NCBI RefSeq assembly: GCF_000708675.1
Contig: NZ_JELR01000001.1
Coordinates: 62,001 to 126,000 of the forward strand
Reading direction: 5' to 3'
Source of the DNA: Microbulbifer sp. HZ11
GTDB taxonomy: Bacteria > Pseudomonadota > Gammaproteobacteria > Pseudomonadales > Cellvibrionaceae
Length of the DNA stretch: 64,000 nt
Shown: positions 29,101-38,103 of the stretch, in pieces
Layout of the letters: each line of letters opens with the position of its first letter
Numbering within the stretch: the stretch's first letter is position 1
Notes under the pieces: generated by a model
Databases searched by the model: none
What the model saw: the letters and a program-made list of their open reading frames with translations, nothing else
Told to the model about the DNA's origin: nothing
Program-made: the position numbers and the translations under genes

Positions 29101-32100
29101 ACGCAGAGTAAGGCCTATGAAAAAACCAAAAATGGCACTTATCACTATGTAATCGAGCAACAGGTCGATGTGTCAGGAGATGGTAGCCAGCTCCAGTGGT
29201 TCACCGTTGGTACAGTGAGTGTCGATGTTCTGTTGCCTCAGCCTGGCACAGTACCGCTCAGTGTCAGTAGTGCGCATAACTGGGTTAATGATCAGGTGGT
29301 CGTTAGCTATACGCCGCTATCGAGTGTCCATGTCGACACCTATGAACTGGAGTTTTCATCTGGTGGTTCCTGGAATCCACTAATTGAAGGAGACCTTACC
29401 CTTAACGATAAAGGGGTCTACAACTTTCGGGTTCGTGCCGTGAACGACTCTGGCCCCGGCCCCTGGAGCGAAGCTCGTACAGAAACCTACGATAAGCCGT
29501 TACCCCCAGAACTATATGCCGATCACATAGGTGAAGATGGCGAGGTGGATTTACGTTGGGTGGAGTCTGGTGGAGATGCAGATTATTTTACTCTGGTAAG
29601 TCCTACAGATCCGAACTTTTCGGACCCGGGAGAACTGACCGGAAATAGCTACACGGTTCCCAACGTTTCAGCTGGTAGGCAGGAGTACCGGATCGCCGCA
29701 TGTCTTTCTGCTATGGAGTATTGCTCTGAGTTTTCCGGGGGGCAGACTTCTCACTCGCTAAGTAGTAGTGCTTCGGTTCAAAACATTTCCGGCTTGGCGG
29801 CGCCAACAGAAGACCTCTCTTTCACTTTACCAGTCGATGAGTCGGTGATTATTTGGGAGGGAGACCTGTCTATTAATGGCGGCGCGATAAATTACGCATT
29901 CCCTATTGCGTTGCCTCCCGGTCGTAAAGGAGTGCGGCCTTCGCTGAGTGCCAGTTACAGTAGCCAGTCTGGCTACGGAAATCTTGGTTTTGGATGGTCT
30001 ATAAGCAGCGGAGGATCAATCAGTCGATGTCAGAAAATCTTCGCCATTGATGGAGAGTCGCGACCAGTTAATTTCGATAATTCTGATGCCTTGTGCCTGA
30101 ATGGTCAGCGCCTGATCCTGGTTTCCGGTAGTTATGGCCAGTCTGGTGCTGTGTATGCGACAGAGACTTACGATGGTAGCAAGGTCACCCAGAAGGGGGG
30201 GGCATTCAGTTCTTCATCCGCTTACTTTGAGGTGGAAACCAAGACTAACCAGCTCCTTGTATTCGGTCAGTCTGCGGGTGCGGTACTCACTCCCACAGGC
30301 GCCGGATCGCCCCTTAGCTGGAAACAGTCGAAGCAGGAGGATTCCTTCGGAAACAATATTCTTTGGGAATACGAGACTGCTGCGGGCGAGCATCGTCTGA
30401 ACAAGATTTACTACACCGGCTATCAGGGGACAGCGGGCAGCAGGGTAGTGGATTTCGTGTACGAGTCGGCAAATCGCTATCGACGCCAATATCTCCACGG
30501 CGGCGAAACTCTAAGCACCAGCCGGTTGCAGAAACTTGTCATTTCGATCAATGGCACAACCGGTCATGAATATCGCTTCAATTATCTAAGCGATGAGAAT
30601 ATTGATCGCTTGGAAAGCTTGAGCTATTGCCCGGCGAGCAACAGTTGTACGACCAATACCATCAATTGGGGGGATACCGAAGGGCTTATTGGTTCAAATG
30701 TCCCCGCGGTCGATATTCTGGCACATTCGGATGATGGGCTATATACACGCGCTGTAGGCGGCCGGGATTTCGACGGTGATGGTTTGTTCGATGTCTGGGC
30801 AAGGGACCAGGGAATATATCTGTCGTCGCTGCAGCAGTGGGTTGTGGATCCCGAGATCAACGACCTGACGAGTCTCGCCAATCAGTTTGACGAGTCGCGG
30901 ATTGATATCAATCTGGACGGCCGGGATGACTTGCTATTCACTACCAGTGATAAAAAGCTGAAGTACGCTACTTGGGATTCTGCTGCCGGGAAATTTGCCT
31001 ACGTCTATACCGGAATCATATCCCTGTGTGATTTTGCAGTTGCAATCCCCAGTCACCCCTCCGCTGTAGCCAAGGCGAATTTTTGCGAGAGTGCGGCATC
31101 TGATATTGATGGCGATGGTGCTATTGATGTACTGATGCCTTACGAGAAAGTTAGTGACTTTGTTTACCGCTATCACCTCTATAAAAACGTAAACGGCACA
31201 TTAGTTAGCAAGGCACAGTTTGAGGCGGGCGCCTTTGGTGCCATCAGTATGCGAGATATTGACGGCGACGGTACCAAAGACGTCCTGATTAATGCCTCGC
31301 AGGTGCGCAGCGATAAACTGTTGCATTGGTACAAAGTCACCGTAAATGGCGATGCCTGGTCGATCAGCGCCGAGAAAACCATCGCGCTTTCAGGGCTCCC
31401 GGGTGACCCGTATATGGATGGCCGTGGCACCATAAAGTGGGCGGACGTTAATGGCGATGGTCTGCAGGACCTGCTGTCTCTCGGTGTCCCGAGCGGGCTG
31501 GAGTATGAGTGGTATTACGCCCTGAACAGAGGTGACGGTACATTCACCACTTTCAGCCAGACAGGCTTGCCAGAGTTTGCATTGTTCCGCACGCAAGCAA
31601 CTGCCGGAGTTGGGCAGACGACATCCATGGGTGCTTTTGCCTGGAACCACCTCGCGTTCGCTGTCGATATCAACCACGACGGTATTGAAGATTTGATGGC
31701 GCCTAGCGGTATCGCCTATAAGGCTTCTTGCGAAAATGGCAGTTACCAGAATAACCCCTGCAATATCGATACAGACTTAGAGGGTGCTCCGGTTCAGTAC
31801 GATGTATACGAGTGGTCCGCGTACATCGCCAAGTTTGATGAGAATGGGCTGCAGTATACGGAGAAGCCCCTGGGTATTCAGTCCCATCAAGAAACGCTCT
31901 GGCAAGCAGATGTGAATGGCGATGGCGTGATGGACTATGGCTCCTTTCTCGGTGCAAATGGTCTGACCTATACCTATCGCGGGCCAACTCCGGGGGTCTA
32001 TATCTACCTGGGTAATCGCGACCATGACGATCTTGTCGCTGGTATTGAGCTGGCTGACGAGCGGCTTGAGCGGTATCGCTTCCACTATGCAGGCCTCGCC

Positions 32101-35100
32101 GAACAACACGCTGATGGCCAGCGTATCTATACGCCCAATGCCGAGCCGAGGGCATACCCGTATACCAACTTTGTGAATGGCATGCGTGTGGTCAAGAGCG
32201 TGGAGTCCGACAACGGGGTTGGCGGATTTAATGAGGAGCGTTACCGCTACGAGGGTGCTGTGGCGAATCTGGAGGGCAGAGGTTTTGCCGGCTTCCGGCG
32301 TATCACCCGTGAAGAAATGGTCACTGGCAATCGAGATATTACGAACTTTCTGCAAACATTCCCCTATGGCGGAATGTTAGAAAGTCGTCAGCAGTACACT
32401 GGTGACGATGTACTCTTCTTTGATTATCGGGTAACGGGTCAAAACCATAACTTCGGGCAGCCCGCAGGCACATTCTTGCCGCGGGTCACGGCCGATGAGA
32501 CCAAAGAATATGAAATAACCGACAGCACACTGCTATCTACGGTCACGACCGGGGCGGGGTTCGATGCGCTTGGTAACCAGATCAGCGGTACATCAGTCGA
32601 GCTGGACAGTTACGGAGAGACAACAAAGACTACCGTGGCGGAATTTGACACAGCAGGAGGTTGTCGCAGCACGCCGGCCTACTCGGAAGTACGTGTTCAA
32701 CGTGACAATTTTGATATTGGCGCAGGTGTCCTGAGCAGCTCTGAGCAATTTGTACGCACCGATTATTCGGATTTCGAAAGCTGTGCACCCAAGCGAACCG
32801 AGCAGAGTGCCTTAGGAGGAGAGCATCCCAAGGTCGCCATAGTTACCTTCGATCAGTACGGCAATGTACTCAGTAGCACTCAGCAGGGTGGTGCCGACGC
32901 TGATCGTGTAGCAACCAATATCTTTGATCCGGAAGGGTATTTCGTTGAGGCCACATACAATAATGAGTGGGGCAATAGCGTGCGCAGCTACCAGACCACA
33001 GATCCTTGGTTCGGAACCGTAGTGTCAGCAATTGACCCCAATAGCCGGGAAGTGAGTACGAGCCTCAACGATTTCGGCCAGCCACTGACCGCAACCTCAG
33101 ATGCGGCACCGACCACACACAGTCGCCGGACTTGGTGTGATGCCGGGTGTCCGCAATTTGCGGTGCGCAAGGCCGTGAGCTGGAGCGAAGGCAGTGCGCC
33201 GGTGACCGCGTTTATGGACAGCCTGGACCGTGTTGTCCGCAGTGAGACCGAAGGCTTTGATGGCCGCCTGGTAGTAAGTAACAAGACTTACAATGCCCGT
33301 GGCCACCTGACACGTACGGAGCGCCCCCACTATGACGGCAGTACGGTTGCCTACGAAACCTGGTCCAACTTCGACGACCTGGGTCGCGCCGGTGAGCACC
33401 AGCGCTATAGCAACCCGCTCAGTTTCACCACCACCTATGGCTACAGTGGCAGTGGTGTTTCCGTGAGTGTGGTCAATGGTGATGGCAGCAGCCTGTCTAT
33501 GTTCAAGGCCTTTGCCGCGAATAAAAAGCTTGTCTATACCCAGGATGCCATGGGTGGCAAAACGTACTATCGCTACGATGGGGCCGGGCGCTTGGTTTCA
33601 CTGGTGGATGCTGCCACCAATGACACCACATACGAATATAACGGCTTCGGCGAGCTGACTGCGGTGGACGACCCCAATGCTGGGCGCTCCAGCTTTAGCT
33701 ATAACGCTTTTGGTGAGCGGGATGTCAGTACCGACGGCAACAACAAGGTCATTGATACCTTCTATGACAAACTGGGCCGCGTCACCGGTACTGTCAGCGG
33801 CACCGATGCTACCGCAAAGTACTATGATCAGAACGGCCTCTACGGCCTGCTTACTACCGAAGCGCGCAACGAGGACTATATTCGCCTGTTCGATTACAAA
33901 CCGGGTAGCCTGCACCCCAGTGCCACGTTCACGGTGATCGATGGCGATAAGGTCTTTGAAGAAAAAACCGCCTGGGATAACCAATATCACCGACCCACCG
34001 TCACTTTGGCCGCAAGCGGCGATATTTTCCGCAGCCGTTACAACGCCCGCGGTTATGAGTACCAGCATCAGCACTATCAGTCGGACCAGAGTTGGGTGAG
34101 TACCTGGACTCTGGATAACGCGACCGCCAATGGTGCGCCGGTATTGCAGCGGTTTATGGGGGGCATTGAGCAGAAGATTAACCGCTATGCCGGCAGTGAT
34201 ATTATTGACGACATCTGTGCTGGCGGTATCAATTGCCTGCAATCCGATACGGTGCAGTCCATCGGCTACCGGCACAATGCTTGGGGTAGCGTGGTGGGTG
34301 AGGGGCATCAACACAACGGGCTAGATTACGCCTACACCCACGACAACCTGCACCGTCTGGACACCCAGACCGTCAGTTCCAGTAGCTACCCGCAGTTCAA
34401 CCGCTCAGTGGACTACGACTACGATGCCGTCGGTAACCTGATTGAGAAGAGTGATTACGCTACCGCCCTGCAGTATGGGAATCCGACGCGCACCGCCGGC
34501 GGCAATGCCGGCCCACATGCCGTGCGTCAGGTCACCACTCTGGATGGCCAGAGCCATAACCTGGTTTACGACAACGCGGGCAACCTCATCACCGGTATCA
34601 ACGGCCTTATCGTCGGCTACGACAATTACAACCAGGCCAACCGCATCGAGCGCAATGGCATTGTCACCGAGTACAAATACGGTACAGGTATTGATGCCTA
34701 CAAGAAGACGGAAACCGAAGGCACCAGCAGCACAACCACCCTGTATATCGGCAATTTCGAGCAGATATCGACCAGCGATGGCGCGACCAACACGCGTCTG
34801 ACCTTCGGCGGTTACTTTGTCATCGCAAGAGAAGGTGGCGCTACCGAGCAGAGCGTTCTGCTAATGGACCGCCTGGGCAGTGTCACCACAATTGTGGATG
34901 CCAATAAACAGCCGGGTGAAACGGGCTTTGTGCGGCAGTTCCGCAGTTACGATCCCTTCGGCCAGAGCCGGGATTTCCAGGGGCAGGATCACCTGAGTTC
35001 GTTTACCACTACGGATCAGGGGTTTACCGGTCACCGGCACCTGAATGACCAGAAGCTGATTCATATGCGCGGTCGGGTGTACGACTACCAGTTAGGCCGG

Positions 35101-35994
35101 TTCCTGTCGCCGGATCCTATTATTCAGGATCCGCAGAACAGCCAAAGCTTGAATGCCTATAGCTACATTATGAACAATCCGCTGGCAGGGACGGATCCTA
35201 CAGGGTACGCCTCGCAAGGTGGGGATACTGGACAGGTGCCGGATGCTGCTGTGGAAGGTACGCCGTTTTACACTGCAGAAGGGCAACAAGCGCAGCGTAT
35301 CCAAATCAAGAGAGGTGTAGTAAAACAAAAGATTCCGGGTAGTCGAATCGAACGTAAAGGGGAGCAAGTTGCGCTTGTTGATGGTAATGGAAATACTTTG
35401 CTGTCCGTTACGCAGTTTTCTGGCCAGAAACCGATTATTAGTGCGGGTGAAGGGTGGTCAAACACAAGCAGGGCGGGAAGCGTTATTAACAGAAATGAAA
35501 CTACCTCTGTTGAGGAGAGTGTTAATACGTTAAACAGTTTGCCTGAAAATTCGGAGGAGGTTTTCAAGGAAGGTCAAAGTTTAGCCGAGAAACAAACATG
35601 GTTAGAAGCAAACGGTTTATTGAGTTTTGATCCTAGGCATGCATTTTGCCCCGAGACTTGTACCATTAATACAATACAGTATCGGTCCTCAAAAATGGAA
35701 GCGATTGAGTTCCTAAATAATAACCCAGATTACGGTCTACTTTTAGGTACAGAATTCGCCGGATCTATAACAGTCTATCCGGCAGCCACTGTAAGTAGAA
35801 ATTTCTCCTACCCGGCGGGTTCCCGAGAGCTCTATAAGGCTTTTGCATTAAGACGTCCAAAGTATACAGAACTGACAGGAGCAGAGAGTGTGCTAGCCGT
35901 TATTGCACATGAAACAGGCCATAGAAATAATATTGATCATGGTCCTAAAATGAAGAAAAGAGAATTCGAAGCTATAAGAAGGTCAAGACAATGA
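26152..35994 (+). CDS. Giant exported SpvB/RHS-repeat polymorphic toxin 1, metallopeptidase tip
   Basis: 3280 residues from ATG at 26152, which gives a signal peptide (1-23, cleavage near LKAA); a frame from 26095 only adds a polar leader. Order: twelve ~91-residue Fn3-like modules (about 24-1200; many with a Cys pair in ACNxxGC), an SpvB-like domain (from ~1237, GAINYAFPIALPPGRKG), Asp-rich FG-GAP/VCBS repeats such as DIDGDGAID (about 1540-1930), YD/RHS repeats (about 2450-2900), and the RHS core (about 2905-3019) ending YSYIMNNPLAGTDPTGY. The C-terminal ~260 residues are A/T-richer and end in HETGHRNNIDH (residues 3253-3263), a zinc-peptidase motif. Family knowledge: RHS shells encapsulate a tip toxin. 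Its release route here is not seen; no VgrG, PAAR or TcA gene is in the window. The downstream gene overlaps by 4 nt (ATGA). Confidence 0.9.
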   Translation: MRRYFALLLFVFSTVYALQLKAAVSISPSPSTGSFTVSWDAHPSVRFGYKVVETYGGSSTTYSVSVGTRSKSFTKTENGSYAYEIIARGEYYNAQIGEYFPKDYSAGSAVVTVTVPKPGTPASISVPGSTDTDGIFTVSWGSSSGIVTRYEVRESKNGSWGGWVSTGTGRSKTYSGRGDGTYRYQARGCNDSGCGSAKTSGYFDVLKAPGTPSSITVPTGTDGDGSYTIGWGASTGTVARYEYRESKNGSWGSWLSHGTSRSKPLSGRTDGTYQYQVKACNATGCSGSRTSSTFDVLNKPGTPASITVPTSTNTDGSFTISWGTSSGVVDRYEFRESVSGNWGDWVGNGTSRSEQLSGKGDGTYQYQARACNDSGCGGVRTSGTFNVLKKPGIPASISVPTDYHSSASASISWGVSSGSVDRYEYRQQKNGSWGSWASNGASRSKTIGGHVEADYAYQVRACNTSGCGSARTSGTFTVLFAPSGTSGLVASVAQTISDFDLSWSAASGVISSYKIEEKYESNSWADKVTVSSGSTTANLSVDNPGQYQYRISACNAAACGSVSNTVTLTASTVMVEPSPSDGSYTLRWTKYDTSNEGWNFRVTEVFEGETTEQTFSKNARSHSYQKYQNGTYSYQIEQNIDVSGEGTTFQWFTVGSIDVTVTIPKPGTMNVITVPTGTVASGEYDVSWGAGSGYTDYFEYREEKNGSWGAWKNKEKDNSEPFSNQEDGLYRYQARSCNDSGCGGAKTSGYFNVLKRPTTPATITVPPGYNSSGEYTVSWAQSGETVDRYELRESVNGNWGAWQSEGTVLFKEVNSQDEAVYRYEVKACNATGCSGSAQSADVEVLYKPTPVTGLVSNVSQTTARFTLQWSAASGTIAHYKIEENFAGEGWGNPLTVDSSKTSEVLDVSGVGSYQYRISACNASGCGGVSNAVTVVASTVIVEPTPSDGSYTLTWANYDADNGVSYRVTETFGSTVFEESFNKYTQSKAYEKTKNGTYHYVIEQQVDVSGDGSQLQWFTVGTVSVDVLLPQPGTVPLSVSSAHNWVNDQVVVSYTPLSSVHVDTYELEFSSGGSWNPLIEGDLTLNDKGVYNFRVRAVNDSGPGPWSEARTETYDKPLPPELYADHIGEDGEVDLRWVESGGDADYFTLVSPTDPNFSDPGELTGNSYTVPNVSAGRQEYRIAACLSAMEYCSEFSGGQTSHSLSSSASVQNISGLAAPTEDLSFTLPVDESVIIWEGDLSINGGAINYAFPIALPPGRKGVRPSLSASYSSQSGYGNLGFGWSISSGGSISRCQKIFAIDGESRPVNFDNSDALCLNGQRLILVSGSYGQSGAVYATETYDGSKVTQKGGAFSSSSAYFEVETKTNQLLVFGQSAGAVLTPTGAGSPLSWKQSKQEDSFGNNILWEYETAAGEHRLNKIYYTGYQGTAGSRVVDFVYESANRYRRQYLHGGETLSTSRLQKLVISINGTTGHEYRFNYLSDENIDRLESLSYCPASNSCTTNTINWGDTEGLIGSNVPAVDILAHSDDGLYTRAVGGRDFDGDGLFDVWARDQGIYLSSLQQWVVDPEINDLTSLANQFDESRIDINLDGRDDLLFTTSDKKLKYATWDSAAGKFAYVYTGIISLCDFAVAIPSHPSAVAKANFCESAASDIDGDGAIDVLMPYEKVSDFVYRYHLYKNVNGTLVSKAQFEAGAFGAISMRDIDGDGTKDVLINASQVRSDKLLHWYKVTVNGDAWSISAEKTIALSGLPGDPYMDGRGTIKWADVNGDGLQDLLSLGVPSGLEYEWYYALNRGDGTFTTFSQTGLPEFALFRTQATAGVGQTTSMGAFAWNHLAFAVDINHDGIEDLMAPSGIAYKASCENGSYQNNPCNIDTDLEGAPVQYDVYEWSAYIAKFDENGLQYTEKPLGIQSHQETLWQADVNGDGVMDYGSFLGANGLTYTYRGPTPGVYIYLGNRDHDDLVAGIELADERLERYRFHYAGLAEQHADGQRIYTPNAEPRAYPYTNFVNGMRVVKSVESDNGVGGFNEERYRYEGAVANLEGRGFAGFRRITREEMVTGNRDITNFLQTFPYGGMLESRQQYTGDDVLFFDYRVTGQNHNFGQPAGTFLPRVTADETKEYEITDSTLLSTVTTGAGFDALGNQISGTSVELDSYGETTKTTVAEFDTAGGCRSTPAYSEVRVQRDNFDIGAGVLSSSEQFVRTDYSDFESCAPKRTEQSALGGEHPKVAIVTFDQYGNVLSSTQQGGADADRVATNIFDPEGYFVEATYNNEWGNSVRSYQTTDPWFGTVVSAIDPNSREVSTSLNDFGQPLTATSDAAPTTHSRRTWCDAGCPQFAVRKAVSWSEGSAPVTAFMDSLDRVVRSETEGFDGRLVVSNKTYNARGHLTRTERPHYDGSTVAYETWSNFDDLGRAGEHQRYSNPLSFTTTYGYSGSGVSVSVVNGDGSSLSMFKAFAANKKLVYTQDAMGGKTYYRYDGAGRLVSLVDAATNDTTYEYNGFGELTAVDDPNAGRSSFSYNAFGERDVSTDGNNKVIDTFYDKLGRVTGTVSGTDATAKYYDQNGLYGLLTTEARNEDYIRLFDYKPGSLHPSATFTVIDGDKVFEEKTAWDNQYHRPTVTLAASGDIFRSRYNARGYEYQHQHYQSDQSWVSTWTLDNATANGAPVLQRFMGGIEQKINRYAGSDIIDDICAGGINCLQSDTVQSIGYRHNAWGSVVGEGHQHNGLDYAYTHDNLHRLDTQTVSSSSYPQFNRSVDYDYDAVGNLIEKSDYATALQYGNPTRTAGGNAGPHAVRQVTTLDGQSHNLVYDNAGNLITGINGLIVGYDNYNQANRIERNGIVTEYKYGTGIDAYKKTETEGTSSTTTLYIGNFEQISTSDGATNTRLTFGGYFVIAREGGATEQSVLLMDRLGSVTTIVDANKQPGETGFVRQFRSYDPFGQSRDFQGQDHLSSFTTTDQGFTGHRHLNDQKLIHMRGRVYDYQLGRFLSPDPIIQDPQNSQSLNAYSYIMNNPLAGTDPTGYASQGGDTGQVPDAAVEGTPFYTAEGQQAQRIQIKRGVVKQKIPGSRIERKGEQVALVDGNGNTLLSVTQFSGQKPIISAGEGWSNTSRAGSVINRNETTSVEESVNTLNSLPENSEEVFKEGQSLAEKQTWLEANGLLSFDPRHAFCPETCTINTIQYRSSKMEAIEFLNNNPDYGLLLGTEFAGSITVYPAATVSRNFSYPAGSRELYKAFALRRPKYTELTGAESVLAVIAHETGHRNNIDHGPKMKKREFEAIRRSRQ

Positions 35995-36407
35995 AATCCA
36001 AAACTTTATTTTTCTTTCTCTCTTTTTGTTATTTTACAGCTTCGTGTTATTCATATGAGATTGTCACAAATGAAGATGCTTACCTGGTGGAAGATATAGA
36101 TTCAAAAGATCTGGCCGCCTTGGGTATTGGTGCAGCAGTGAAGAAAATGGATTCTGATGGGTGGTCGGGCAACTTAAAGGTCAGTGTAAAAATTGACTCC
36201 GAGATGTTTGATCCGAACACTACCAAGCTGAAGGTGCTGTTGGCTGGGGAGGATGATTTGCTAGCAGTAATAGAATGCTTTGATACCTCAAGTAATAATT
36301 TACTTGAGGTTACGGTTTCTGATCAAATCAAAACAGTGCTTATGTTAGAAGTAAGTGGTAAGGATAAAGGTGAGAAAACCAAGTTTCTACGGTTCAGCGT
36401 TCATTAA
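35991..36407 (+). CDS. Exported putative immunity protein for toxin 1
   Basis: 138 residues, start overlapping the toxin stop (ATGA). The N-terminus is a signal peptide; FTASC near residue 19 could be a weak lipobox, so the protein is either periplasmic or lipid-anchored. The rest is acidic with beta-rich pattern (LKVSVKIDSEMF, LEVTVSDQIKTVLMLEVSGK) and no catalytic motif. I do not recognise the family. Immunity role is inferred from position, coupling and small size; export suggests the metallopeptidase tip works in the periplasm. Confidence 0.72.
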   Translation: MKSKTLFFFLSFCYFTASCYSYEIVTNEDAYLVEDIDSKDLAALGIGAAVKKMDSDGWSGNLKVSVKIDSEMFDPNTTKLKVLLAGEDDLLAVIECFDTSSNNLLEVTVSDQIKTVLMLEVSGKDKGEKTKFLRFSVH

Positions 36408-36533
36408 AAATAGAGAAGCACTGAAGTCGATAAATTTAATATTTATCACTGTAATTTTTGAGAGAGTTCAGAGCTTCATGTTTGTCTCAAGAGGCTAAAG
36501 TCCAAGCTAGATTTTGAGTGGGTTCAAAACTCT

Positions 36534-36900
36534 GAATAAATGAGGTTAGATCAACATTTTGACACTTGATCTAACATCTCGTTTCATCTCGCCGGTTAGA
36601 CTTTGGCCATCATAAAAAGGATTTTATGATGGTCAAACTACCTCGTCTAAACCCAATAGGTATCCCGCAGCATGTTGTTCTGCACGGAATTAATCGACAA
36701 GTATGCCTTTTATCCGAGCAGGACTTGATCGCATACGCAGGTTGGTTGAAAGAGAAAATATATGGGGTCCGATCGTTAATCCGACACTTGCTCTAAAAAT
36801 TCAAATTTCTTTGCCAGTTAAGCGCTGGCCATCAATACATAATTTTAATTAATTGGGTTAGATTAACATTCTGATACTCATTAGAACCTGCTAGATAGTT
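36534..36900 (+). repeat. RAYT leader repeats, decayed
   Basis: A leader copy (36534-36625: AAATGAGGTTAGATCAACATT..., then GATCTAAC and GGTTAGA arms) precedes the RAYT fragment. Beyond it, 36760-36830 and 36856-36895 contain two more degenerate pieces (TATGGGGTCCGATC and TTGGGTTAGATTAACATTCTGA), so leaders are stacked here as at 49-51 kb. Confidence 0.7.
36626..36796 (+). pseudogene. REP-associated tyrosine transposase, N-terminal fragment
   Basis: ATG at 36626 opens MMVKLPRLNPIGIPQHVVL and stays homologous to the intact transposase at 50906 for about 43 residues (to LIAYAGWLKE), then runs into unrelated sequence and stops at 36794. The HUH and Tyr motifs are lost. It is more diverged from the intact copy than the 49-51 kb fragments, so it looks older. 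Confidence 0.85.
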
Positions 36901-38103
36901 ACATCATCTAGTTTGTGCCACTGGCTTTAACGAGTTTCCAATAGCCCTGCGTTCTGAAACACTCACAGGTACCTGATAACATGCGGTTAGGTCGGGCGTC
37001 ATGTAAAATGCTGAATAGCCTTTACTGCTTTATCGAAAGTTTGGTTGATTGCTGATCGATTCTCGAGAGAATGGGTCTCGTGTGGTCGCGTATCTCCCTG
37101 GGAAATAGTACAGGGGCATCGCTATTCTACTCTCCGGCTGTTCAGTCCCATCCTTCTCAAACCACCCCAGTCCATTTCCCGTCTTGTACCGGCAGTTCAG
37201 ATGCTTAAATCTTGTCCGATTCTACTAAGATCCACTTTTTAATTATTCAACCAGAATTACTGGTTATGCCTTTGTTTTGCTGGGAGTCGAGAAAGGTGCG
37301 TCCGTAGGAGGTATCGCTGCTGTTTGACTCAGATTGTTCATATTTTAGGAAGCTTGCCGATTGCGGCCGCATGAAACCGCATTCGGTTGTTGGTGTGCGG
37401 GAGTGGGCCAGCAACGGGTATTGTTTGGTTGAGCGAGCGTCGATGGAGATAGTAGGCGGATACGATTGGGGAAGTCACCGCTGCTGCTTTAACTCAAAAC
37501 CGTGTTCATCCAGTCCACAAATGGAAATCGGGTTTGTTTACACACCTTGCTGAAATCAGGCTCTCTAAGCGGCAGCCAATTTATAGCAACAATCGCTCCA
37601 TATGGTGACTTTGCGTTCCTGTATGGCCAGCGAGGAGCACATAGAACTCGCGGTACTAGCGGAAGACATGCGCACTCAGTATGGAGAAAAAGTACGTAAG
37701 AGCGTGAAGCGCAGGCTCAGGGGCCGTAGTACCAAGGAAGTCCTGCGGTCCAATTGGAGGAGCCATATTCGTCAATGGTCCGGGTCAAGACATTAGCATC
37801 GCATGGCGGTCAAAAAGAGTTGATTCGCCACATGCTGCATTTCTCGGAAATTAAAATGTGCTCGGCGGCGGGCTTGTGTAGGTACTTTCACTATTGCCAA
37901 ACATTTAAAAGTCCCAGGTGCAAAACTCGGGTTAAGGTCAAATGGGAAAGTGCGCAATTGGCAGGTTAGTAACAATCTACAGTTATATTTATCTTTTTAT
38001 TAACCATATAGTGATTTACGTCTCGTAATTTTAATGGCGCGTAATTACGTGTAGCAGCTATTCTTCCGGGTTGACCATTAAGCGTTATTCTGAAGGAAAT
38101 AGA

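Larger units (their letters stand above)
36408..38103. other. A/T-rich gap with transposase and possible toxin remnants
   Basis: No intact gene is seen. It holds an A/T hairpin GATAAAT/ATTTATC (36429-36447), a truncated RAYT (separate entries), and from about 37500 to 37975 broken coding-like stretches: IATIAPYGDFAFLYG near 37585, LAEDMRTQYGEKV near 37650 and, in a third frame, FTIAKHLKVPGAKLGLRSNG near 37890. Stops and frame changes separate them. They might be remains of displaced toxin tips or immunity genes between the two RHS loci; I cannot name a family. Confidence 0.5.

Noticed and set aside
26500..29500. Possible assembly repeat artefact
   Set aside because: Modules differ in DNA at many places, so they are evolved repeats and not collapsed or duplicated reads.
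33598..34314. Minus-strand open frame opposite toxin 1
   Set aside because: Antisense shadow of RHS repeats with no independent support.
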